From Gnetum montanum (lineage: Eukaryota; Streptophyta; Gnetopsida; Gnetales; Gnetaceae), in the NCBI GenBank assembly GCA_015680685.1, contig MNCI01002197.1, positions 244,634-308,633 of the forward strand: 64,000 nt of DNA, in the 5' to 3' direction. This document shows, in pieces, positions 55,474-64,000 of this stretch. The translations under genes and the position numbers were made by a program. A model generated the notes under the pieces. It saw only the letters and a program-made list of their open reading frames with translations. It searched no databases and had not been told where the DNA came from. Each line of letters begins with the position of its first letter. Positions within the stretch are counted from its first letter, which is position 1.

Positions 55474-56205
55474 TCACTGTGGAGAACTACATGGCCCTGA
55501 TTCTACAGTGGTCGTAGATATGTAGGCAGCCAAGATTGGATAGTTTTGGTGCAATGCCAGGCCACACCTTGTACTAGATTGTGAGGGATCTAGGGGTGAG
55601 GCACCTTCCCTTGTAGGTGCATCGTCTCCCCTCCCACCGATGTTGTCTACAAGGTTGTGTGTGTACTTATTTGCATAGTCCTCGTTTTGGAGTTGGTTAC
55701 ACTCTATGAGGTGCATTGTCATATACGTTAAGAAGTTGTGCTTCTGCTTGCACTCACTTGTGAGATGCTTGCTTGCTTGAGGCGTATTCTCCAAGTCTTC
55801 TACCCCAAATCCATTGGATAGATATGTAGGCAGCCAAGATGGATAGTTTTGGGGCGGCAGACCACACCTTGTATTAGATTATGAGGGATCTCGGGGTGAG
55901 GCACCTTCCCTTGTAGGTGCATTGTCTCCCCTCCCACCGATGTTGTCTACAAGGTTGTGTGTGATGTTGTCTACAAGGTTGTGTGTGTGCTTGTTTGCAT
56001 GGTCCTCATTTTGGAGTTGGTTACCCTCCATAAGGTGTGTTGTCATATACGTTAAGAAGTTGTGCTTCTGCTTGCACTCACTTATGAGATGCTTGCTTGC
56101 TTGAGGCGTATTCCCTAGGTCTTCCGCCGCAGATCCATTGGATCTTCGTGAATTCGTTGGGGTGCCAGACAACGTTGCTACAAAACCACTACAACTTATT
56201 TTCAA
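55474..56205 (-). repeat. 304-bp tandem duplication carrying an open reading frame
   Basis: Copy 1 is 55516-55819, copy 2 is 55820-56143, head to tail and about 95% alike by eye. Copy 2 has an extra 24-bp internal duplication (GATGTTGTCTACAAGGTTGTG and on). On the minus strand both copies stay open in the same frame: GNTPQASKHLISECKQKHNF in copy 2, ENTPQASKHLTSECKQKHNF in copy 1, then TYMT and HNLVDNIGGRGD. Copy 2 is preceded by an ATG at 56205. I do not recognise the protein. The 24-bp insert keeps the frame (adds eight residues). It may be an exon of a decayed gene or transposon. Confidence 0.55.
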
Positions 56206-56209
56206 ACCC

Positions 56210-56977
56210 TAACACCAATGCTCTTGGAACCTCGAAATAAACAGAAATCCAACTCGAATTGCACCCGATCCGTCTTACACATGCGTAATTTGTGCCCGCC
56301 TCTGGCAACAAATCTGCTGAAAATTCATCTGCGAAAGAAAAACACAGCACAGACAAATCCGCACCCGTCGTCGAAACAACGAACGTCAATTCTAAGAACC
56401 AGGCGAGCCAGGAAAACGACGAATTCCAGCCCTCAGTAAAATATATTAAGAAAACCCTTCCTTGAAAGAAACGCAGAGGAAATACCAACACAAAATACAA
56501 TTATAATATTGCTTTGATTCCGAATCAAGCATCAGCGCACGAAACCTGAACTTTCCAGTCCGTGAAAAGCGACACACCAGGACAACTGTGAAAAACCGAA
56601 ACTTTGCAATATTTATCAGATGCCAAGAGGACGCCGTTAGCGTTCGTTCAAAAACAGAACTTTTCGAAATCGATAAGATGAAATGATGCGCTAAGTAGCG
56701 TCTTCCAAAAACGAAACTTTCCATGGATGCACACCAAAATGAAGCTATTGCAATGTTCAGGCAGCTAGCAACAAATGCTTGATGTTTTGGTTTAAACATT
56801 AACTCGTGGGTCGGTGGCTCTGCAAAAGTTAACGTGGTAAGGTTGAGTACTTTCCCAAGATTGTAAAGCTTTCGGACATAGTTGCTATGTTACAAAATAA
56901 TAATCGTAATGGCTGTCTGGCTGATCAAATGCGAAGTGGAGAGACAGTTGTGATGGGATTCATATTAACCCAGCTAC
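56210..56977. other. Intergenic sequence with a short coding-like trace
   Basis: GC-richer than its surroundings. The plus strand at about 56305-56457 reads as a Ser/Asn/Lys-rich tail (ENSSAKEKHSTDKSAPVVET, then KYIKKTLP and stop), which could be the last exon of an unrecognised gene. The minus strand is open at 56189-56500 and 56446-56799 but hydrophobic and without a family signature. No call made. Confidence 0.35.
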
Positions 56978-57220
56978 TTGTTGGTGCTTATGCAATCTAA
57001 GTCGGAGTTTCAACTTATTCCTGTACCGAATGATGCTAGGGGATCATTGCAAACTAGACAGGGTGTTACTTATTTTGTCAAGCCTGTATCAAGCAAAGCG
57101 CTATGTATCGATGGCATTCACGTTACGCAATATGAAATGGATATGTATATGGATCTCCAGCTATTTTTTGATCCTTCTCCTTACATTGTTCCTGAGGATA
57201 TGTCATTAAGCAAGGAGTAG
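56978..57220 (+). CDS. Hypothetical exon or gene fragment, 80 codons
   Basis: An open frame with balanced composition: LLVLMQSKSEFQLIPVPND, then GVTYFVKPVSSKALCIDG, IHVTQYEMDMYMDLQLFFD and PYIVPEDMSLSKE, ending at TAG 57220. The frame is open a few codons upstream of the ATG to a possible splice acceptor (CCCAG at about 56967-56971), so it may be a terminal exon. It matches no family I can name. Composition argues for real coding history more than the other small open frames nearby, but a chance ORF cannot be excluded. Confidence 0.25.
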   Translation: MLVLMQSKSEFQLIPVPNDARGSLQTRQGVTYFVKPVSSKALCIDGIHVTQYEMDMYMDLQLFFDPSPYIVPEDMSLSKE

Positions 57221-57439
57221 AATCTTTTTTTTTTTTTTCTGCCCAAATTTTCCATGTTTTTGTTTTGTTTTGTTTCTGTTGTAAGAATTCTCCATGTGTG
57301 CGTACTTGTAACGTTGAATGGACTTGCAGGCACTTGGAAAATATTCTACTTTCGAATGGACAAACTTCAAGAGTTTTCCTACTTGACTACTAAAAACATG
57401 TTTCTAATTGTGTGCCCGGGTGCTGTATTTTTAAACCCG

Positions 57440-57725
57440 GGAGTAACCCAAGAATAACCGCTCTAATAATTAAAATAACCGCTCTAATAATTAGAGTAAC
57501 TTCTCTAATAATAGCCTGTCTAATAATTAGAGTAACTGCTTCATCATTGCTCTAATTATTAAAGTGGTTATTATTAGAATAATAATTAGAGTGGTTATTA
57601 TTAGAGTAATAATTAGAGTGGCTATTATTAGAGTGGTTATTATTAGAGTGGCTATTATTAGAGTAATAATTAGAGTGGTTATTATTAGAGAGGTTATTTT
57701 GATTATTAAAGCCACAATATAATTA
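57440..57725 (+). repeat. AT-rich minisatellite upstream of the MYB gene
   Basis: About 285 bp built from TAATTAGAGT, GGTTATTATTAGAG and AATAACCGCTCTAATAATTA type units in both orientations. The first part is the inverse of the later part, so the transcript or single strand could fold into a long imperfect hairpin. It ends about 180 bp before the MYB start codon. Confidence 0.8.
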
Positions 57726-57906
57726 GAGTGTGCATTTAATTTTTTCTATTTTTTTGGATTCCTTTTGATAATTTGGGTTTATTCCTTTTGATGATTTGGA
57801 TTCCTTTTGATGACTTGGGTTTATTTATGTTCATGTCTCTTAAGAGCACAACAGCCTCTTTGCTCCTTTTCCTCCTACTCTTCTTGTTTTTGCTTCTCAC
57901 ACCTAT

Positions 57907-59465
57907 ATGGTTTCCACTACTACCGACAAAACCAGGCTCATGGATTATCAACTGCAGCTTAACCAGCAGCAACCTCACCCTCACATGAACTCATTCAATC
58001 TCTTCCTTCCCCACATTCCATGGTTGCAAACATCACCCACAGCCCCAGGAAGCCAGGATCTGTCCTACATTACTAGCTCCAACACTGCTGCTTCCACCCT
58101 GACAGGCAGCTGCAACATTACCAATAATAATAACAGGAGCAGCAACTGCACACCGGCTATACCAAAACACAGAACCAGCCTTCTGAGCGAACCCAACGTC
58201 ATTAAGGGCCGATGGACAGCCGAAGAAGACAGGTATATATTATACATCACGTTGAAAACGATTAGCTTATTGCTTCGACGCAGGCTTCTGTTAAGGGTTT
58301 TGAGATTTCTTTGCTGATCGCATGATTTGTTTGATTTTTGCAATGTGTGGACAGGCTACTGGTGAAACTGGTGCAGAAATTTGGGCTCAAAACATGGTCA
58401 CGGATTGCTCAGATGCTTCCAGGCCGGGTGGGGAAGCAGTGCAGAGAAAGATGGCAGAGTCACCTGCGACCAGATATCAAGGTTTCTACATTCTGCTTTA
58501 TTGCAAAACAAAGAATTTACTTTGCTATTCATCATTTTGTATAGATCTTGATATTAGATTTGTTGAAGCAGAAGGATATCTGGACAGAGGAAGAGGAGAG
58601 AATGCTGGTGCAAGCCCATAGGGATCTGGGCAAGAGGTGGGCTGAGATTGCCAAGCGGCTACCAGGCAGAACCCAAAACGCAATCAAGAATCATTGGAAT
58701 GCCACAAAAAGAAGACAAAGCACCAGCCGAAAGTTAAGAAGAAACTTCGATGCCTCCTCCTCCTCCTCAAAAACCCACAAAAGCTCAGTCCTGCAGGACT
58801 ACATAAAAAGTCTAAGTGACACTAACAACAGCAACCAGAACCAGCAACAACCCAAACAGTCTCCACCATTTTATGCTGCTGATGCAATTTTCTCTTTGGT
58901 AGATGACCTTCAAAATGCTACATTTCAGCAGCATCAATCCAACGCTGAACTGGCAGCAAAATCAGTAGACGTTTATTCAAAACTTGGAATTCTTGATATG
59001 AGCATTGACCACCAACAAGCACCACCACCATTTGACAACGACGACGACTTCGTTCTGTGCTCGAAACACAACCATTCTTCCTCCATGGCCAGCTGTGCAG
59101 AGCCTCTTAACTCCCACGATAATGGCAATCAGTTTTTCCTTCATTTCACAGAGCCTTCAGACCATTTCAAAGACAACAGCGGCTTACTGGACCAGGAAGC
59201 CATGATGATGTTGAACATGCCATACCTGCTGGGAGTAGGAAACAGGGGAGTCGGATCAAAAGATTCAAATGTTGATAATATGATGATGTACTTAGATGAT
59301 GATCAGATGAGCAATCAAATAAACAGTGATCCAGCAGCCTTTATGCACACAAATGATAGAGGAAATTTGGATCTAATGGATCTAATGGCCTCCAACAACT
59401 TCAAGTTTGATAACGATATAACCAGCAGCTTCGCCACAATGGAATGGCCGGTCATTGGGAAGTAG
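57907..59465 (+). CDS. R2R3-MYB transcription factor, MYB98/MYB64/MYB119/MYB115/MYB118 type (three exons)
   Basis: Three exons, 57907-58232, 58355-58481 and 58572-59465, with GT-AG introns, give 448 codons plus TAG. R2 has Trp at 103, 123 and 142 ([35 protein letters not shown]). R3 has Trp at 155, 174 and 193 ([38 protein letters not shown] over two stretches). Trp155 in place of the usual Phe/Ile and the NHWNATKRR end mark the clade that in Arabidopsis acts in female gametophyte and embryo programmes. The intron places (in R2 and between R2 and R3) are normal for R2R3 genes. The N-terminus is Asn/Ser/Gln-rich, and the C-terminus acidic with QDYIKSLSD. No lesions. An alternative start is Met13 (57943). 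Confidence 0.9.
58233..58354 (+). other. MYB intron 1
   Basis: GTATATATT to GTGTGGACAG. Splits the Arg codon after WTAEED, so it is a phase-2 intron inside R2. 122 bp. Confidence 0.88.
58482..58571 (+). other. MYB intron 2
   Basis: GTTTCTACA to GTTGAAGCAG, 90 bp, phase 0, exactly between HLRPDIK and KDIWTEEE. Confidence 0.88.
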
Positions 59466-59696
59466 TAGAATATCTAAAAAGCCCTGCACACAAACCTAGA
59501 TAACATTCGCATTTTTCTTATCTATTATTCCAATCATTTGGGGTTACAACACCCTTTCGATTATACATTCTTATATTGCTGCAAAGAGTCTACATGATGG
59601 GGTTCTAACACCACCTATATTATACATACTTATATTGCAGCAAATGGTCTATATTATCAGGGTTAGTTGGTCACTTTCTATATGGATTTTGGACAT

Positions 59697-59702
59697 AATA
59701 AA
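59697..59702 (+). terminator. Candidate poly-A signal of the MYB gene
   Basis: AATAAA 232 bp after the stop codon, followed by a T-rich stretch. Plant signals are loose, so this is only the best candidate. Confidence 0.4.
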
Positions 59703-60599
59703 GCCTCAGTTTTAATATTTGTTTTTAATTGTAAATTAGCAATGTTCTTGATTGAATCTCATTTGCATTAGTTTTTTAATTTTTTATTTACAAATGGTTC
59801 TGGCCTATGTAAGCAAGGTAGCACTCTAACAAAGTCTAGCTACACTTGTGAAAGTGATGACTCAAAAAACACATAAGACAAGGAAAGGAGTTAACTTACC
59901 CAAGGGAAAAAGAGCTCTTCACATAAATTGGATAGCAAAAATCCAAATGAAATCAAACTTATGCTTAAGATGTGTGTGAAAGCTCATCTTGAGTATTTAT
60001 AATTTTTGACAAGATTAATGCAAGACAGTTATAGCTGTATAATATAGACCGCAACTACATTATAATACAAGCCATCTCACCAAGAAGTGTTAAGGGATTA
60101 TGGTAAAGGAGAAAATTCCCTTGCCATACCTACATGGAATAAGACAAAGCTAGAAGGATAGGTCTTTTTAACACATCATTTCATCTATGTCTTCTTCCAA
60201 ATTGTCGTCTACCAACTCCTCTAGCACTTGTTTGGAAGATCTTATTTGGTACACACTCATCCTAAAGAGCAAAAGCATGGTCATCTACCTTCAGATCTCT
60301 CTCTTGAGAGAGGTCTCTCAGGTACAAGCATTAGATTTGGTGAATAATGTTGCTCCTCCTATTTTTCCAAGACTAGTGGTTCTCTTGCCTATGAAAATGC
60401 TATGAAAATGCTAATAATCAAAGTGAGATTCTTAAGGAAATATGCTACCATTACAAAAAATGGCCATAGGAATAATGATAAGTATAACCTTAGATAGTAT
60501 AGGAGACACATAATCAAAACTATGAAATCAAGGCATGCATAGGTAACAAAAAATATCATGGAAATAATTTAAATAACCATCAAAATTACAAAGTATATA
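59703..60599. other. AT-rich intergenic sequence
   Basis: No gene seen. A minus-strand TATA-like site (ATAAATACTC) near 59993-60002 and the phrase TCTAGCTACA near 59838 faintly recall the E and D LTRs, so this may be a very old LTR leading into the 3'-region debris that follows. Confidence 0.35.
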
Positions 60600-61480
60600 C
60601 CCAAACCAATGCCTCTCCCCCACGACTGACTTACAGGACACATGGCTTGATTCACATGACAATTGTTAATGGAAAGAATAAGTAGAATAAATGCTCATGA
60701 AAATCCAAAGAATCCAACCAAGGATCAAACCAAACAAGCCACAAAAGAAAGTAAGAAGAACAAAACATTAAAATATTATCTTGGATGACATCCAAATTAA
60801 TGGGTTAGAAAAATGGAAAATAAATAGAGCACCCTAAGGTCAAACAAACAAGCACAATAGAGGTAAGATTGAAAAGGAATTTTCATGATCAAACCTTAAA
60901 GCTGGTAGAGTTGACATACATATAAGTGGAAGGCCAATTGAGTGCTTTATGCCATGCAACCACCACCATCACTTAGAGATAAGCTTAAGCTCACTCGCTC
61001 ATAATTCCAAGCCACCAAGGATTCACAAGTGAGTGCTTCCCATAGTAGGCACCTACCTTTCTTACCCTTGTGAATCTCATTGATGAGACACGTAGGAATT
61101 CCCAACAACCAATGATACATCAACATTAAACGCAAGTCCATCCCCTTGAATGAACAAATCTCATCGTCTGCTTTACTTGATCAACTTCCTACCACACAAC
61201 AATGCACAAAATGGAACAAAAAGAGATGAATAATGAATTATGGATAAGAGAGAGAAGGTAAGCATGCAACATCATTAGATCCCCAACCAATCATTTAATT
61301 AACTCATGCTAGTGCATGAGCATGTTCTACATCCTATGAGAGATCTGTTGCTGCATTGCTTCACCACTACTCATCCACAAAGTAGGGATAGATCTTCAAG
61401 TTCCCTTTTTGAGTGCAAGGTCACACCTATCACTACCAATGTCATCTAGCCTTGATTTTTCCATGATCTAACCATTGATG
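60600..61480 (-). mobile_element. Athila-like 3'-region fragment F
   Basis: Debris related to the 3' regions of E and D. Shared blocks in the same order: a purine tract (minus CAGTCGTGGGGGAG) at 60609-60623, a block reading CLLWEALTCE at about 61000-61035 and a block AGTTCCCTTTTTGAGTGCAAGG-CACACC near 61400. No LTR can be drawn with confidence. Confidence 0.55.
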
Positions 61481-62611
61481 AAACTAAATTAAGACAATGT
61501 GCGATAGATCATCTAGAAGTCAAGATTATAATTTTATTTTCCTTCATTTGTGCATGTATGCACAATAGGCTTCCAGAATTTTGCTTTACCAAAAACCTCT
61601 CATCGATCCCTTTGGTTGTGCTAACCAATCTAAATCCCAATAATAATTACAAACAAAACCATCCTTTCTATCTTGGTGCCCTCATCCTTTCTATGATATG
61701 CTCTGTATTAAGCCAGTAAAAAAATTTGATGATAAAATAGTATAAAAAGGTTAGTGATAGGTGATTTTAGTGGTTAACTCATTGTTGTGTTAAGTAAAAG
61801 GTTGCTAGTTCAAATCACACTTAAAGCATCATTATACTTCTTTATAATTATTCTAAAACATAATGTTGGCTACGTCTTTCAAGTGAGGTTCTTATTTTTT
61901 GAAATATTATGTTGGCTATGTCTTTGGAGGGGTTTGGACACCCAAGCCATCATAGTTCCACCAAACATTGTTTCCAAAATATTCTTTATTCAATTATAAC
62001 ACCATCGTTTTCAAATTTAAAATTTACTTGTAATTGTGGCACCATGACACTTTTGTAATGGATCACCTCTTCTCCACATAGTACGCTACAAGCCATGAAT
62101 TTCTTTGTCTCATAGGCAAATGTTATTCCTTATTTTTCTTTGTTTTCATTACCTTGTGTATTTTAAACAACTTTTAACCTTACCGAGTATATCCATTGTT
62201 TAAAGCGGAAAGAATAGCCTTGTAAGTAAGATGCATTTTTAAGCTGACCAAAAGAAAAAAAAAACACACACACACCGAAAAGCTAAAGAGAGGGATGGAA
62301 TATGCGGATTTGGCTAATTGCCAAACAAACGCTACTACAGGTAACGAAAACCTGAAAAGTGCATTTTATTGATAGCTGCAGGGTTTTATTCCGCTAAAGC
62401 TTCCGTATTACAAGATCGGAAATGTTTGCGTGCGTTTCTCGGAGCAGATTTCGCTGCGAAGATAGCATAGAACTACATTTTGACTGCCTTGACAGAACAT
62501 ACATTTTATCTGCTTCGCATCTATGCTTGTCCAGAATGCAGCAATCTCTTCCTCCTATTGCTGCAGGTTCATGGAATAAGAGGGTTTGATGCTCGGGTTC
62601 CACGACCGACA
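61481..62611. other. Intergenic sequence upstream of the ARABIDILLO-like pseudogene
   Basis: AT-rich, no gene seen apart from a SINE-like piece at 61755. From about 62390 GC rises; this may be 5' untranslated sequence of the F-box sequence. CTATTGCTGCAG at 62556-62567 would be a fair splice acceptor just upstream of its ATG. Confidence 0.4.
61755..61835 (+). repeat. SINE-like tRNA-derived sequence
   Basis: TTTTAGTGGTTAACTC fits an A box and GGTTGCTAGTTCAAATCAC about 35 bases on includes a B box (GTTCAAATC). Too poor a cloverleaf for a tRNA gene. Confidence 0.4.
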
Positions 62612-64000
62612 ATGTCTCGCAGGGTTCCAAGGAAAGGCACTCAGGTGAAGGCGAGACGGCCTGTAAGCAAAGGTAAATGGAACAATGATCCATGCGAATA
62701 CGAGGAGGAGGAGATTATTGTTTACGGTGATAGGGATTACGATGTGGACTGGACTTGCCTTCCTGATAACACAGTGATAGCTATTTTCAGCCTGTTGAAC
62801 TACAGGGACAGGGCCAGTCTCGCCTGTGTTTGCAAGTCTTGGAGAAGCTTGGCTTCGTCGCCGTGGCTTTGGAACAACCTGGATTCAAGAGCACACCATC
62901 TGAAAGCCATTGATGCTAAAGCCCTAGCATGCCGATGTGCAAACCTTCAGAGCCTCAGATTTCGTGGCGCCGATTCCGCTGATGTGATCATTTACCTGCA
63001 GGCAAGGAACCTGAAGGAAATTCATGGCGAATTTTGCAGGGAGCTCACTGATGCCACTCTTTCTATGCTTGCGGCAAGACACGAAACCCTCGAGTGCTTG
63101 CAGCTAGGTCCAGATTACTGCGACCGAATCAGTAGGATGCGATTCTTGTCTTGGCGATGTGTTGGCCCCGCTTGAGGAGGCTGCGCGTATCTGGGCTTAG
63201 GAAAGTTGACTTCGAGGCTATCAGGGCACTGGGGAAACACTGTCCCGACCTTGTGTAAATAGGGTTTTTGGATTTCTCCAGTATCGATGAGAGGGCTTTT
63301 GGAAATGTTACTTCTCTTAAGTTCCTGTCAGTTGCAGGCTCAAAAAATGTCAAGTGGGGCAATGCTGCGTCCTCTTGGAACAGCCTTCCCAATCTGTGTG
63401 GCTTGGATGTTTCTAGAACATATGTGCCTTGCAACGTAGCGCAGTCGTTTCTGGCATCATCTCAGAACCTGCGGGTTTTATGTGCTCTGAATTGCCAGCA
63501 TTTGGAAGGTGCAGGGGATATCCACGTTCGCAAACCTAAAATTATGTTGGCCCGTTCCACTGATATGATGGAAGAACTTAAGACTTTGAAACCTACAAAT
63601 ATCATCCCTGCCATAAAGGAAGCATGTACCAAAGCTACAACAGAATTTTGGAACGTGGAGAACATGAAAACCGGGAACAGGAGTCTTGTAGAAATGACGG
63701 AATAGGAGTCTTGTAGAAATGACGGAATGGCTTGAATGGGTTCTTTCACTCTTTGTTGAGGATTGCAGAGAGTAATGCCCCTGGATTGGATAATTTTTGG
63801 ATCAAACAAGGTGCTCCACTCTTGCTGAGTTTGGTGAGGAGTTCCCAAGAAGATGTGCAGGAGAGGGCGGCCACAGGTCTTGCCACTTTTGTTGTGTCGA
63901 TGATGAAAATGCAAATGTGGATCCTAAAAGGGTGGTGGCAGTGTTGCGCGGTGGTGGAATTAGACATCTTTTGGGATTGGCCAGTGTTGTCACGAATGCG
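62612..64000 (+). pseudogene. ARABIDILLO-like F-box/LRR/Armadillo pseudogene (3' end beyond window)
   Basis: From ATG 62612 (MSRRVPRKG). A basic N-terminus (residues 1-23), an acidic EYEEEEIIVYGD stretch, an F-box at about 47-92 (DWTCLPDNTVIAIFSLLNYR, then ACVCKSW), LRRs (CANLQSLRFRGADSADVI, LQARNLKEI, ECLQLGPDYCDRIS, then in another frame RLRRLRVSGLRKVDF and SLKFLSVAGSKNVKW) and the first Armadillo repeat (GAPLLLSLVRSSQEDVQERA). ARABIDILLO proteins are nuclear F-box/Arm proteins that promote lateral root formation in Arabidopsis. Lesions: a 1-base loss near 63133, TAA at 63256, a 25-bp duplication at 63679-63728, and frame changes near 63750 and 63898. No intron interrupts it. It could be a processed copy. 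Confidence 0.88.
63679..63728 (+). repeat. 25-bp tandem duplication in the ARABIDILLO-like sequence
   Basis: The unit AGGAGTCTTGTAGAAATGAC plus GGAAT occurs twice without spacer (63679-63703, 63704-63728). 25 is not a multiple of three, so it shifts the frame and puts a TAG at its junction. Confidence 0.93.

Noticed and set aside
63462-63993. Minus-strand open frames up to 150 codons opposite the ARABIDILLO-like sequence
   Set aside because: Shadows of the F-box/Arm coding strand.
1-64000. CRISPR array, bacterial operon or plasmid features
   Set aside because: No spaced identical repeats of suitable length, no Shine-Dalgarno-led gene runs. Introns and plant retroelements show a eukaryotic nuclear genome.

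Overview
The window looks like a slice of a very large, repeat-rich plant nuclear genome, most likely a gymnosperm (inference). It carries spliceosomal introns, plant gene families (a three-exon R2R3-MYB gene and an ARABIDILLO-type F-box/LRR/Armadillo sequence), Ty3/gypsy retrotransposons of Athila-like and chromovirus type, plant L1-type LINEs with a DUF4283 ORF1, tRNA-derived SINE-like pieces and a probable endogenous caulimovirid fragment. At least three quarters of it is transposon. Only the MYB gene at 57907-59465 looks intact.

Layout. 1-1180: remnant of a LINE (reverse transcriptase, then zf-RVT). 2932-9550: a complete but broken Ty3/gypsy chromovirus on the minus strand, with two LTRs, tRNA-iMet primer site, polypurine tract and perfect 5-bp target duplications (GAAGT). 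10041-10790: a 5'-truncated LINE with a 16-bp target duplication. 11243-17201: a long LINE with a 15-bp target duplication. Both LINE copies encode at their 3' end a charged, helical segment followed by a J-domain-like module with an HPD tripeptide, which is the most unusual feature here. 17217-23428: AT-rich sequence with SINE-like pieces, local duplications and a coat-protein-like pararetroviral remnant.

23434-54493: a 31-kb nest of Athila-like elements. An outer minus-strand element E, whose LTRs are flanked by the same CCAAA, holds a plus-strand element A (gag, protease, RT, RNase H, integrase). A is split inside gag by element B, and B is split in its 3' region by element C. A further minus-strand element D sits in E's right-hand LTR. 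One deletion between A's integrase and D's left LTR explains the missing parts of A, E and D. B, C and D keep gag (B and C also protease) but have no RT or integrase, so they are non-autonomous and would have needed enzymes from A-like relatives.

54499-57720: low-complexity DNA, a 304-bp tandem duplication and an AT-rich minisatellite. 57907-59465: an R2R3-MYB gene of the MYB98/MYB64/MYB119/MYB115/MYB118 type. 60600-61480: 3'-region debris of another Athila-like element. 62612-64000: an ARABIDILLO-like pseudogene broken by a stop, a 25-bp duplication and frameshifts, running off the window.

Many in-frame stops in the repeats sit where C-to-T change of CAG, CAA, CGA or TGG codons would create them, as expected for long-methylated transposons. 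Two runs of N (14544-14726, 40985-41099) interrupt the assembly.
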